The notes below the pieces were generated by a model, which was not told the origin of the DNA, did no database searches, and saw only the letters and a list, made by a program, of their open reading frames with translations. 64,000 nucleotides of DNA from Canna indica (Eukaryota > Streptophyta > Magnoliopsida > Zingiberales > Cannaceae): NCBI GenBank assembly GCA_034359265.1, contig CP136898.1, positions 42,555,501 through 42,619,500 of the forward strand, given 5' to 3'. The position numbers and the translations under genes are program-made. This document shows positions 23,700 to 35,897 of this stretch, piece by piece; within the stretch, counting starts at the first letter, position 1; each line of letters begins with the position of its first letter.

Positions 23700-23888
23700 G
23701 ATGTCAAAAGGGGAGAAAAATATAGGTAAAATGGAAAAAAATATAGGAAACCCATGCATATAGATAGGGGGAGTTTATTTTCATAGATATGCATGTTGAT
23801 AGGGGGAGAAATCTCATGTTTGATATCCTCTATGCTTAATTGTAGATATTTTCTTAAGGATGTTTGTCATCATCAAAAAAGAGGAGAT
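23700..23888 (+). promoter_or_regulatory. Repeated polypurine tracts of element A
   Basis: GTCAAAAGGGGAGAAAAA near 23703, ATAGGGGGAG near 23764 and 23798, and the final AAAAAAGAGGAGAT at 23875-23888, directly before the 3' LTR. The last one is the plus-strand primer site. Several upstream copies are a trait described for Sireviruses. Confidence 0.75.
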
Positions 23889-25219
23889 TGTTGGCCTAAG
23901 GTTTTCTACCTTGGTCTTAATCTCGGTTTTGATGATAACAAACATGGAACTAATGTTTTATGGAGAATTACTTTCAGGTTTCATATCAATTAGCACTCGA
24001 TGTCCTCGATCGAAAATATCGAAGAAATTGAAAAATCGAAAGGACATTGATCGACACGTTCGGGTTCGTCACCGAAATCTCTAGAAGTTCGACGTGTGCA
24101 CCAAAGATGTCTTGGACGAGTCTAAAGAACACATGGAAAGCTCTCCAAGTTGACGCACGTTGAAGGCCGGAACCCAAAAATGAAGAGCACAAGAAGAATG
24201 TTGAAAAAATCAAGTTCATCCTAGGCTCAGTCGATCGATCGGTCGACCGAATATGGTGAAGAATTGGCAGTAGCCAGTTCAGTCGACCGATTGTGGTGAG
24301 AAATTGGCAATAGCCAATTTGGTCGATCGAAGTGCACCCAGAAGCGGCAGAATGCCGTGGTCGCTAGGGCAGTCGATCCATCGGTCGACCGATGATCGAC
24401 CAGCAAGCGACTGAGCGTCGCCAACGGGCAGAAAAAAGCCCGTTGATGACACCCTGGTTTTGGGGGATTATAAATACCCATCCCAAACTCATTCCTAGCC
24501 TAAGGATGATGATTCCAAGTCTCAAAGAGTGATCCTAAGCATCTCCTAAGCCCTTTCATGATCAAATCCACAAAACCTAGCTCTTGATCCCTCATTCTTA
24601 AGTGTTCTTCATTGAAGGGGTATTCAACCTTGCTAGGCTCAAGAAGAAGAGGTGTCCTTATTGTGATAAGTTCTCTTTACTCTCTTCTTGTGATTAAGGT
24701 GTTTTTATTTTATTTTTATTTGATTTACTTGAGTTTGTAAAAAGACCTAGTGTGTGGTCTTGTGTGTAAGTGGTTATCTTGGTGTAGAAGGTGTAAAGTC
24801 ACTTGTGTAAACTTAGTTTACTAGGATTAGTTGAGTTATCCCTTAGTTGAGGTGGGAGAGTGCTCTCGGTAGGAAGGCGGGATACTTCCAGGTGTGGAAG
24901 TGCCTTCAGTTTGAGAGCGAAGACTTTCTGGTTTTAAAGTCCTCTTTGTAAGGGAAACAAGATTAATCTAGTAAAGTTTAGTTTGAAAATCCTAAGTGCG
25001 GTGCTTAGGTAGTGGAGTAGGCATTGGGGCCTAACCACTATAAATCTCATTGTGTTAGCATTGCTATCTTTATTTGTGTTTAACTATTTTATTATTGCTT
25101 CCGCATTTAGTCGATAAATTGCAATTTTCCTAAGTAGTTAATGATTAAAACTGAATTTAGACAAAATGATTTAGATAACACACTATTCACCCCCCTATTG
25201 TGTGGCCATTTCACCAACA
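23889..25219 (+). repeat. Element A 3' LTR
   Basis: TGTTGGCCTAAGG...CACCAACA, 1,331 bp. The palindrome cluster (GGTCGACC, GATCGACC) is at 24229-24420, and a clean TATAAATA is at 24469-24476. It keeps the 205-bp segment missing from the 5' LTR. Confidence 0.92.
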
Positions 25220-26090
25220 TTAAGCATAGAGTTTTGAAATTGCTAAAGGTGCTTAACTTATGTCTTAAAAATTCTGTCCAGGAAAAATGTGAGAAATCAT
25301 CAACACAGACAAGAATATATTTTTTATCTCCAATACTTTCAACTTGCATAGGACCAACCAGGTCCAGATGAAGAAGCTCTAAAGGTCTTGATGTAGCAAT
25401 CAGTTGTAACTGGTGATGAGACTGCCTTGTTTGTTTTCCTTAACAAGGGCCGCAAATAGCTTCAGGTTCTTCAGACAGTTTAGGAATTCCTTCGATTTCT
25501 CTATCATTTACAAGATTCTTGAGGTCTCTAAAATTAACATGGCCTAACCATTGATGCCACAGATTGATGTCAGATGAAACAGCTGAAAAACAAACAAATG
25601 AATATGATATTTTGTAGCAGTTGTCCTTTGATTTGTTTCCTTCAAGGATGCAGTCACCATCCTCATCAAAGACCTTGCAGCTACTCTGGTAAACTGAACA
25701 TTCAAATTTTGATCACAAAGCTGACTTATACTTACAAGATTAGACTTGAGACCTTCAACAAGTAGGATATTTTCCATATTCGAAATTCCTAGGACATTAA
25801 GAGTTTCAACTCCTACAACATTCACATGTCCTTCATCTCCAAATCTAATAGTTGCTCCTCCATGCTTTTGAATATCCTCTAAGATTGTCTAAACTCCCTG
25901 TCATGTGCTGTGAACATCCACTGTCGAAATACCAAAAAGCAAGAGAAGAAACAATTTTTGACATAAATGCAACATGACAGTTTAGATCTACCTTCCTTAC
26001 CCAAATTTGCTTAACTTTCTGCCTTGAGAATTTCACACGATCCTTTCTTCTCAGTTTGTTAGAGAGTTTGAAGCAGTTTGCTATAATATG
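25220..26090 (-). pseudogene. Sirevirus protease and integrase N-terminal part
   Basis: On the minus strand, AFWYFDSGCSQHMTG near 25885-25930 is the Copia protease active site (DSGCS). The GAG-pre-integrase zinc region follows near 25440-25570 (HQWLGHVNFRDL, ICGPC). The integrase core starts with MQVESIGDKKYILVCVDDFS near 25295-25350, which carries the first catalytic Asp. It is cut at 25220 by element A; the remainder is at 19091-19450. A stop lies near 25442 and frame changes near 25540 and 25840. Confidence 0.85.
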
Positions 26091-28341
26091 TGTCACGCTC
26101 CAACTCAGGGTCGCGTGATCGAACAGGGTACGTGACCAATCATACACAAAAACAACACTGGACCAACAAGAGAGTCATGAAATAAAACGATGACCAACTT
26201 TATTAAAGTCAAAACAGTTTTAAATTTAAAGAAAGCAACTCAACTTTTCAAGGAAACATTTCAAGTTTGAAAGCAGTAAATGTTTTACAAAGACCACTCA
26301 GTGCATGACCAACAACTCAAACGACACGACTACGACTACATCGACGCCTGCTACGAGATCTGCGCCTCCACCTGCACTCCAGCTGCTACCAGGCCACCAG
26401 GCCACAACTCACTGGTCGGGCTCTACAAAAAAAGCAAAATAATAAACCGTGAGTCCACGAGCAACTCAGTGAGCGGTTCTCTCGAACCTCCACTTAAAAC
26501 CCCGGTAAGATAACATACACAACAGTATGGTACAGCTAAGGAATTTAAGCTAAATCACATACCAAATCACCGAAGTGATTGAACCGGCCTCCTTGACCCT
26601 TACCAAACTTATACCAATCGGCCACTATGGGCCTATTCAAGCGTGACACGGTTCGGCCATGTCAGGCTTCCCAACCCTATCAAATCAGGCCTGACCGGCC
26701 TTCTCAACCAGCCTAACGAGGAATATAAGGTATAAAACAATCAAATCCGGGTCCGTCGACTAGGATGGCCACTAGTCTCTAGAACCCTTCGGGTTAGGGA
26801 TAGCTAGTCCCACCCAACTCGGGTCTACCGTCAGCGTGGCCCACTGACGAAATCTCAAGACCCTCCGCCACTCGGGTCTAACACCTCACGAGCCCGCTGG
26901 TGCAATCTCAAGACCCAAATCACCGCTGAGTCGAGTAGTAGCCGTTCGGCTACTAGTACTCCTCAGTAGACCATCTCAATCACAATACACGTTCATGATT
27001 TTTCTAAATACTTCCATTTAGTCTTCCGGGCATCGCCCATATCCAACCCCTCCCTCGGGGTTCCATTTAACCGAGCACTAATGTCCTTTGTCTGATTCCT
27101 AGGTGTGAGACCTAGTCTATGCACACACAAGTGTCTCTATCCACACAACTTATAATTTCCTTAAATAGAATCGGTAAATCATACAACTACTACCACAACA
27201 ATTTAGGCGATGCTAAAAATAACAAAATGTAACTTTCCATATATATGAAATCAACAAGGTACATATTACACTAGCATGGAAGTAACTATTCTGACAACAT
27301 AAAATTTCAATAGCATTCACAATTCAATAAAGAAACTCAAGAGCATTTGCTACCTCATAAATTTTGATACATATGTGAAAACTGAGAATTTAATTCTTGA
27401 CCTAACAATGGAATTCCTTGTCGAGTTTAATGGTTTACAATTCATGCCATAAACAAGAATCTAGCCTAATTAAGCATAATGTAGGATCATCCTCTACCTT
27501 CCCCATGTCCGACCGAGCCTTGAGCAAGGTTTACCTTGCTCGACCAAACCAAAATAAGTGAGGAGGGAGGAGGTTCAGTCATGATGTTTACCTAGCAAGT
27601 CAATAAACAAAGCTTAATCAAACGGAAGGGTGATCTAATGATTTAAATCGCTCGAGGAAATTAGGGAAATTTCGGAATGACTTTCCCCATTTTTCCCCTA
27701 TTCGAGCAACCATAGAACCACAAAAATAAATCTTCAAAACACAACGATTCACACATGATTAGGAAATCCAATATGTAATACCGAGAAAAACGAGATCGAT
27801 CGATAAGATTCATGCATCAAAACTCGAATCACACCTCTAGGCGTTCGGCCACTTCACCTACCCACAACAATGAATCCAACCACTCACCTTGGTCACAAGA
27901 CGATGATGGATGGGATGAAGACGATCTCGATCCCTCCAACGATGACGTAGATCCGGTGCCACCCCAAAAGTTCTCTTCTCCTCCCCCTTCCTCTGTCGGG
28001 CTACGGCCGGCTCTCCCTCTTTTGAGCCACACAGCGGCTTGAGGTCAGGGGTTTTATCCCCCCTCCCCCTCCTTTCTGGCTTTTGACCAAAAAGCCCTTG
28101 AGACTTAAGTCTCATTACTCAACGAGACCCAAGTTCGAATCGGACCCCGACTCAACCCGTAATCTGATTTCGACCTGACTTGAATCGATCTAACACACAA
28201 GTCACACAATAAGCTTCATGAATCAACAAATTAAATTATACCATCCATTCGTGTCAATTCTCACGACTCAACCCGGCTATTTTCCGATCTCACGCGCTAC
28301 ACCACATAAAACTTATATGTTAGGAAATCTCGGGTATTACA
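26091..28341 (-). repeat. Tekay-like 3' LTR
   Basis: On the plus strand it begins TGTCACGCTCC and ends CGGGTATTACA. The adjacent ACCTCCGCCCCTTAAGG (28343-28359) gives the minus-strand polypurine tract CCTTAAGGGGCGGAGGT. Compared with the other LTR it lacks about 35 bases near 26118 (TCAGTACCCCGAAG and following). The two copies are otherwise highly similar by eye. Open frames seen inside are not genes. Confidence 0.9.
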
Positions 28342-29441
28342 ACCTCCGCCCCTTAAGGAAAATTCGTCCTCGAATTTAGTAAGGCATAGGGACTCACCAT
28401 ATCCTGGAACAAGGAGGGGTAATGTTCCCTCAAGTCCCGCTCTACTTCCCAGGTAGCTTCAAGCCTGGTGTGATGCTCGCACCTAACTTTCACCAAGGGA
28501 ATTTCCTTAGATCTTAGCTTCCTGATCTATCGGTCAAGTATCTCTACCGGCCTCTCCTCATACGAGACCGTCGTGTCCACCTCAACTGCAGTCAGCTCGA
28601 TCATGTGGCACTCATCCCTCACATATCTCTGGAGCATTGACACATGAAAAATGGGATGAACTCTGCTCAGGCTAGGAGGCAAAGCCAACTCGTAAGCCAC
28701 CGCGCCTCTCCGCTTGAGATTAGAGAAAGGCCCAATGAACCTATGGCTCAACTTCCCCTTCTTCCCAAATCGGACTACACCTTTCATGGGGGAAACCTTC
28801 AGGAATACCAAGTTGCCCTCAGTGAACTCCAACTCTCTGGCTTTCTTATCGGCATACATTTTTTGGTGACACTGAGCCACCAACAACCTTTCCTTTATCA
28901 GTTGTACCTTCTTCACTACCTCCCTGATCAAGTCAGAACCTACCATGAGAGTCTCTCCTATCTCAAACCAGCCCACAGGAGATCTACATCGTCGGCCATA
29001 CAAGGCCTCGAACGGAGCCATGCCAATGCTACTATGATAGCTATTGTTGTAGGCGAACTCAATCAACGGTAGGTGTTTCTCCCAACCGCCTGCCAGGTCC
29101 AGAACGCAGGCCCTCAGCATATCTTCTAAAGTTTGGATGGTTCTCTCAGATTGTTCGTCTGTCTGCGGATGGAAAGCCATGCTGAACCGTACTTGAGCAC
29201 CCAAGGCTTCTTGGAAGGACTGCCAAAATCGGGCTTTGAACTGGGTACCTCAATCTGATATGATCATCACTGGGGTACCATGATAAGCCATAATCCTGTC
29301 TAAAAATAGTCTGGCGTACTGCTCCGTAGAAAAGGTCATTTTCACCGGAATAAAGTGTGTGGTCTTAGTTAACCGATCCACTACCACCCAAATAGAATCA
29401 AAACCTCCTCTTGACCTAGGCAGCCCGGTCACTAGGTCCAT
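28342..29441 (-). pseudogene. Tekay-like integrase with chromodomain-like C-terminus
   Basis: The DDE core starts near 29441 with MDLVTGLPRSRGGFDSIWVV. The second Asp (MIISD) sits before a TGA at about 29250, where CGA is expected. FHPQTDEQSERTIQT near 29120-29180 carries the Glu. The GPF-like region (HRFIGPFSNLKRRG) and RVHPIFHVSMLQRY follow. After a TAG at 28527 the frame continues IRKLRSKEIPLVKV...ATWEVERDLREHYPSLF, the chromodomain-like tail that in this lineage is thought to guide insertion to heterochromatin. Stops appear mainly as CGA to TGA or CAG to TAG. Confidence 0.85.
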
Positions 29442-30850
29442 GGTGATCTTCTCCCACTTCTACTCGGGGACCTCAAGGTTCTGCAGCATCCCCGCGGGGT
29501 TCAGGTGTTCGGCCTTCACCTGTTGGCAGACCAAATACTTGGATAAAAACTCTGCTATCTCTCTCTTCATTCCCTTCCACCAGTAGTGTTGCCTTAAGTG
29601 TCAATACATTTTGGTAGCTCCTGGGTGCATCGTGTAAGTGGAACGATGACCCATTTCCAAAACCTATCGGCGTACTCTGTCATATCATGCACCATGATCT
29701 GATCTCTGAACCTTAGAACACCCTCTGAATCGACCCTGAACTCGTCATCTGCGTCATCTCTCCGGACCAGATCCCTTGTCAGAGAATAAAATGTGTCCTC
29801 CTCCTGTGCGGTACGCAACATGTCCACCAAGGTGGACTGTACCCGCAAGTGTGCCACCAGGGTACCCGATGCTCACACAGTCAGGGTTGCTCTCCCATCC
29901 AGGCACAGCGCTAGCTCTCGAGCTAGGTGCCTTCTTCTGATTTCCAAATGAGTCAAACTGCCCGTGGATTTCCTGCTCAAAGCATCCACTACCACATTGG
30001 CTTTCTCCGGATGATACATAATAGTGTAGTCATAGTCCTTTAGGAGCTCCAACCACCTCCTCTGCCTGAGGTTCGGCTCTTTTTGGATAAGCAAGTACTG
30101 GAGGCTCTTGTGATCCGTATAAATCTCAAAAGTCTCCCCGTATAGGTAATGACGCCAGAGCTTTAGTGCAAAAACCACTGCTGCAAGCTCCAGATCATGC
30201 GTCGGGTAGTTCTTTTTATGAACCTTCAGCTAGCGGGACGCATAGACTATGACTCTGCCAAACTGCATCCGAACGCAGCCTAGGCCAACCCGAGAGGCAT
30301 CAAAGTATAACACAAATCCTCCTGAGCCGGAAGGTACGGCCAACATGGTGCCGACGTCAAGCATTCCTTGAGCTTCTCAAAGCTCGCCTCGCACTTGTCG
30401 TCCCAAATAAATTTGACCTTTTTCTGAGTCAACTGAGTCAAAGGGACTGCAATCCTAGATAAGTTTTCTACAAACTTTCGGTAGTACCCGGCCAACCCAA
30501 GAAAGCTACGAATCTCAGTCACGCTGGTTGGCCATCTCTAGTTCTGCACAGCCTCCACCTCTGCAGGATCCACCCTTATCCCTTCCTTGGACACTACATG
30601 GCCCAAGAAATCTACACTTTTTAACCAAAATTCACACTTGGAGAATTTAGCGAACAACTGGTGCTCTGAGGGTTTCCAGGACCATCCGCAAGTGTTCGGA
30701 GTGCTCCTCCTCATTCTTGGAGTATACTAAGATGTCGTCAATGAAGACGATCACAAAACTGTCCAGGTACTCCTTAAACACCCGATTCATCAAGTCCATG
30801 AAAGCCGCAGGTGCATTGGTTAGACCAAAAGACATCACTAGGAGCTCGTA
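29442..30850 (-). pseudogene. Tekay-like RNase H, integrase zinc-binding region and RT palm
   Basis: RT motif [18 protein letters not shown] is near 30725-30760, preceded by [13 protein letters not shown]. The tether SFLGLAGYYRKFVENLSRIA is near 30460-30510. RNase H has [10 protein letters not shown] and VVVDALSRK (29985-30120). The H2C2 region is at 29594-29870, decayed. Frames change at about 30640, 30280, 29860 and 29590. A stop near 29460 (PE-stop-KWE, where a Trp codon is expected) separates it from the integrase core. Confidence 0.8.
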
Positions 30851-31700
30851 GTGGCCATGAGAGTCCTGAAGGCAGTCTTAGGCACATCGCAGTGCCGGAT
30901 TCTCAGCTGATGGTATCCAGACCTCAAGTCGATCTTAGAAAACCATCGTGCCCCCTGCAATTGGTCAAACAAATCATCTATCCTTGGTAGTGGGTAACAA
31001 TTCTTGATCGTCACTTTATCCAGCTACCAATAGTCGATACACATGTGCATAGACCCATCCTTCTTTTTCACGAAGAGCACCAGAGCACCCCATGGTGACA
31101 CGCTCGGCTGGATGAAGCCCAGGTCCAGTATCTCTTGCAATTGTACTTTTAACTCCCTGAGTACGATCGGCACCATCCTATAGGGTGGGATGGAGATCGG
31201 CTTCACCCCAGGCTGCAAATCAATGCAAAAATCAACCTCTCTCCTGGGTGGCAATCTCAACAACTCCTCAGGAAACACATCGGGGAACTCGCAGACAACC
31301 TTATACAATCCAGCATTGCAAAGTGCTCCGCCAGCCAATCCATGCCGAGAATGACGTCGAGTTCAAGCATGGGCAAGAGTGTCAAATCTGCCCTCAATGC
31401 ATGGCCGCAGATGAGCACTTCGCAGTCTCAAAAAATTGATTTAGCTATAATTGCATCGCTCGTAGGCGTTGATAACACAAATGGCATGTCGAGCAAGGAA
31501 GGTGTCATAGGTAACTCAGTAGCAAATTTGGCAGATACAAATGAGTGTGTGGCACCCAGATCAAATAGAACATAAGCAGCAGATGAACAGACTAAAATAG
31601 TACCTGTTACCACTATTCTAGATGCCTCTGCCCCATCACAGTTCATGGCGTAAACTCAGGCAGACAATTTCTCAAAGTGACTAGCCTGCGGCCCTCTGCT
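30851..31700 (-). pseudogene. Tekay-like protease and RT N-terminus
   Basis: Protease: YVLFDLGATHSFVSAKFA (31428-31646), with the catalytic Asp in DLGA. RT N-terminus (31024-31338): [40 protein letters not shown] and [14 protein letters not shown], then a stop where the R/Q of DYR/DYW-x-L is expected. Frame breaks near 31340-31430 and 30850-31020. Confidence 0.8.
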
Positions 31701-32881
31701 CTGCATCTGATCCTTCTATGCCACTGACCCTACTGACATCGGCGCCTTTCCTTTTGACAGCTCGGATCTCTGGCCACCTCTATCCGGGCAATCCTTCCTA
31801 AACTGTCCAACCTACCCACATCTGAAGCATGCATCTGTGCGGCCATAGCAAGCCCCCCAGTGTTTTCGGTTACAATGACCATACTACGGCATGTTTGTCT
31901 TCTAAGTAGCGCCCCCTGTCTCTGCCTGCCTCGCCACCCCTGACCCTGAGCCTCCGTGGCCCCAGCTACTGCTATGCCTATGACTCTGCTGGTCATCTGC
32001 GGTGGTCACAGTCCCCTCCAAATGCCACGGCCAACCTCCAGATCCTTGAGGCTGAAACTTCTTCTTGGCGGCCCATCATTTCTCTCGAACGGCACTAGTG
32101 CTTCCTTCCGAAGAGCCTTATCCACCACCCGAGCAAATGTAGAGTCCTCGGTGTAATGGATAAGCCTTCCTATCTAAGGTCTCAGACCCTCCACGAACCT
32201 TTTCACCCTGGCAGTCTCGGTAGCCACTAGAATTGGGTGGTACTTAGAAAGTCGGGTAAACAGCTCGTAACAGTCCCCGGTTCTACACACAGCTCGTAAC
32301 AGTCCCCCAGGGTCTCGATGACTTCCGCTTGCTGATCTGTATTGATGAATACTGGCGGCCTGAACTTGATGAAGTCTACGTATGTAGGTGCTCCTAGGTC
32401 CCTGGCCTGTGGTGCTACCTGCTTAGCCACCTCCGGTACCATAGGGGCCACGGGTACCGGCTGGGGCGGCTGTTGCTGTTGCTGCATCTACTGTCTCAAC
32501 TCCTGCTCCCTGCAGAGCGCTTCTGTTAAATGAGCTACCTGAGCTTGTAGTTGCACAATCGTAGAATCCTCACCCTCTTCCTCTGATTGTTCTCTTCCAT
32601 GGCCCCGGCCCCGGCGTTCGGTGGAATTGCTACCGCTACCACTCAGAGCAGCATTTCAGGTCTCCATCACACTTACATAAAAAAAAATAATTTCTCCATC
32701 AATATCAACCAACTCATTCAATTTTATTTTAAGTTACTAACCGCATGGTGCGCTGAGTGCAGTTGTGGTTGCCTGATCTCATAGCATAACTATACCGAAC
32801 AAGGCAAGCTAGCATATGCCTAATTCGGTACCCAACTCCTAGTCGTAGTCAAGACCTAACCAAAAGCTCTGATACCAACTT
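31701..32881 (-). pseudogene. Tekay-like gag and tRNA-Met primer site
   Basis: From the right: the primer site complement AAGCTCTGATACCA at 32864-32877; the Gag N-terminus with STIVQLQAQVAHLTEAL, then TAG (a Gln codon expected) before a Gln/Pro-rich stretch; and YVDFIKFRPPVF near 32340-32385. A decayed zinc knuckle, CFRCG-stop-VGQFRKDCP, is near 31785-31830, with the His replaced by Gln. A short duplication (CAGCTCGTAACAGTCCCC at 32260 and 32289) scrambles gag near 32260-32310. Gag is beyond function here. Confidence 0.75.
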
Positions 32882-35159
32882 TGTCACGCCGCAACTCAGG
32901 GTCGCGTGACTGGTCAGGGTACATGTCAGTACCCCGAAGCATACCACATGCATTGACCAATCATACACAAAAACAATAGTGGACCAACAAGAGAGTCATG
33001 AAATAAAACGATGACCAACTTTATTAAAGTCAAAACAGTTTTAAGTTTAAAGAAATCAACTCAACTTTTCAAGGAAACATTTCAAGTTTGAAAGCAGTAA
33101 ATGTTTTACAAAGACCACTCAGTGCATGACTAACAACTCAAACGACATGACTACAACTACATGGACGCCTGCTACGAGATCTGTGCCTCCACCTGCACTC
33201 CAACTGCTACCATGCCACCAGGCCACACCTCACTGGTCGGGCTCTACAAAAAAAACAAAATAATAAACCGTGAGTCCACGAGGAACTCAGTGAGCGGTTC
33301 TCTCGAACCTCCACTTAAATCCCCGGTAAGATAACATACACAACAGTATGGTACATCTAAGGAATTTAAGCTAAATCACATACCAAATCACCGAAGTGAT
33401 TGAACCGGCCTCCTTGGCCCTTACCAAACTTATACCAATCGGCCACTATGGGCCTATTCAAGTGTGAGGGGGTTCGGCCAAGCTAGGCTTCCCAACCCAA
33501 TCAAACCAGGCCTGACCGGCCTTCTTAACCAGCCTAACGAGACATATAAGGTATAAAACAATCAAATCCGGGTCCATCGACTAGGATGACCACTAATCTC
33601 TGGAACCCTCCGAGTTAGGGATTGCTAGTCCCACCCAACTCGGGTCTACCATCAGCGTGGCCCACTGACGAAATCTCAAGACCCTTCGCCACTCGGGTCT
33701 AACACCTAGCGAGCCTACTGGTGCAATCTCAAGAACAAAATCACCACCGAGTCGAATATTAGCCGTTCGGCTACTAGTACTCCTCAGTAGACCATCTCAA
33801 TCACAATACACGTTCAAGATTTCTCTAAATACTTCCATTTAGTCTTCTGAGCATCACCCATATCCAACCCCTCCCTCGGGGTTCCAGTTAACTGAGCACT
33901 AATGTCCATTGTCTGATTCCTTGGTGTGAGACCTAGTCTATGCACACACAAGTGTCTATATCCACACTACTTATAATTTCCTTAAATGAAATCGGTAAAT
34001 CATACAACTACTACCACAACAATTTAGGCGATGCTAAAAATAACAAAATGTAACTTTCCATATATATGAAATCAACAAGGTACATATTGCACTAGCATGG
34101 AAGTAATTATTCTGACAACATAAAATTTCAGTAGCATTCACAATTCAATAAGGCACTCAAGAGCATTTGCTACCTCATAAATTTCGATACATATGTGAAA
34201 ACTGAGAATTTAATTCTTGTTCTAACAATGGAATTCCTTGTCAAGTTTAATGGTCTACAATTCATGCCATAAACAAGAATCTAGCCTAATTAAACATAAT
34301 GTAGGATCATCCTCTACCTTCCCCAAGTCCGGCCGAGCTTTGAGCAAGGTTTACCTTGTTCGGCCGGACCAAAATAAGTGAGGAGGGAGGAGGTTCAGTC
34401 ATGATGTTTACCTAGCAAGTCAATAAACAAAGCTTAATCAAACGGAAGGGTGATCTAATGATTTAAATCGCTCGAGGAAATTTGGGGAAATTTCGGCATG
34501 ACCTTCCCCCTTTTTCCCCTATTCGACCAACCATATAACCACAAAAATAAATCTTCAAAACACAACAATTCACACATGATTCGGAAATCTGATATGTAAT
34601 ACCGAGAAAAACGAGATCGATCGACAATATTCATGCAACAAAACTCGAATCACACCTCTAGGGGTTCGGCCACTTCACTTCCCCACAACAATGAATCCAA
34701 CCACTCACCTTGGTCACAAGAAGATGATGGATGAGATGAAGACGATCTCGATCCCTCCGACGACGACACAGATCAGGCGCAGCCCCAAAAGTTCTCTTCT
34801 CCTCCTCCTTCCTCTCTCGGACTGTGTGCGGTTCTCCCTCTTTTGAGCCACAAGGCGGCTTGAAGTTAGGGGTTTTATTCCCCCCCCTCCTTTCTGGCTT
34901 TTGACCAAAAAGCCCTCAAGACTTAAGTCTCATTACTCAACGCGACCCGAGTCCAAATCGGACCTTGACTCAACCCTTAACCCGATTCCGACCCGACTTG
35001 AATCGATCTAACACACAAGTCACACAATAATCTTCTCGAATCAATAAATTAAATTATACCTTCCATTCGTGTCGATTCTTGCAACTCAACCTGGCTATTC
35101 TATGATCCCGAACGCTGCACCATATAAAACTTATATGTTAGGAAATCCCGGGTATTACA
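32882..35159 (-). repeat. Tekay-like 5' LTR
   Basis: 2,278 bp, beginning (plus strand) TGTCACGCCGC beside the tRNA-Met site and ending CCCGGGTATTACA before the TSD ATATG. A polypyrimidine-rich stretch and a run of Cs near 34880 match the other LTR. Confidence 0.92.
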
Positions 35160-35548
35160 ATATGCCCTTTGCGTTTGCAATAATAGCATATGAGAACCCT
35201 CTGACTCATTGCAACAGGCTGATGTTGACTTGAAGAACCCCTCTGGATGTACCTTAGTTGAATAGGCAGTTGAGACTAAGGTTTTAACTGTGATGGACCA
35301 GTGTATCCCAATCCATTGTGATTCGAATGATATTTTCCTGCGCTCAAAATTTTATTAAGAGTACCACTAGAATTCATCATTCTAAATTCTTTTTTTACCT
35401 TTCCAAGTTCTTCAGACAACTTGGATTCTCTTTCTTCCTTTTGTACAATCTAAGCTTGAAGATGTTGAATTTTTTGCTCAAAATTTTTCTTTTCTTCGGT
35501 CAATAACTTGTTTTGATTACGGAGAGATTTGTTCAGCTTTGCCACTTC
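35160..35548 (-). pseudogene. Sirevirus gag coiled coil and second zinc knuckle
   Basis: On the minus strand from 35548: KLNKSLRNQNKLLTEEKK, a coiled-coil region with heptads to about 35400, then a linker and CYYCKRKGHI at 35160-35190. The remaining residues of the knuckle (IANCFKL) lie at 26060-26090, across the Tekay-like insertion; the knuckle is split after its His-Ile. A stop at about 35450 replaces an expected Gln codon. Confidence 0.8.
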
Positions 35549-35897
35549 TGTAGGCTTTAGGTTTTCAACCTTAGCCTTAATCTCGGTTTTGATGGTTTTG
35601 ATGATAACAAATATGGAGCTAATGATTTCATTGAGAATATCTTTCAGGTTCCATATTGACTAGCGTTCGATGTCCTCGATCGGATAAAATGGAGAAATCG
35701 CAAACTCGAAAGGACATTGATCGTCGCGCTCGGGTTCGTCGCGGAAGTTTATCGAAGATCGATGAGTGCACCAAAGTCGCATCAAACAAGCTCAAAGATC
35801 ACATGAAAAGCTCTGTGACATGATGCTCGTTGAAAGCCAGAACTCGGAAATGAAGCACGGAAGAAAAAGGCTGAAGAAAACAATCTCAGCCTAAATT

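Larger units (their letters stand above)
19451..25219 (+). mobile_element. Gag-only LTR retrotransposon A, complete
   Basis: A 5' LTR (19451-20576) and 3' LTR (23889-25219) are flanked by perfect TSDs TTAAG (19446-19450 and 25220-25224). A tRNA-Met primer site, gag (20646-22095), conserved hairpin block, about 1.3 kb of AT-rich non-coding DNA and several polypurine tracts lie between. No protease, integrase or RT is present, so it must be mobilised by another element. It is inserted in the integrase of the Sirevirus. At 5.8 kb it is shorter than B. Confidence 0.93.
26091..35159 (-). mobile_element. Tekay-like chromovirus (Ty3/gypsy), complete, inserted in the Sirevirus zinc knuckle
   Basis: LTRs at 26091-28341 and 32882-35159 (about 2.25 kb) are flanked by TSDs ATATG (26086-26090 and 35160-35164). 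On the minus strand: LTR, tRNA-Met site, gag, protease, RT, RNase H, integrase with a chromodomain-like tail, polypurine tract, LTR. LTRs run TGTAATACCCG...GAGCGTGACA. The long LTRs and the chromodomain point to the Del/Tekay lineage. Pol is broken by many stops. Confidence 0.93.

Noticed and set aside
26091..28341. Open frames at 26280-26513 and 27812-28115 as genes
   Set aside because: They lie in the Tekay-like LTR, and the matching positions of the other LTR do not keep them open in the same way.
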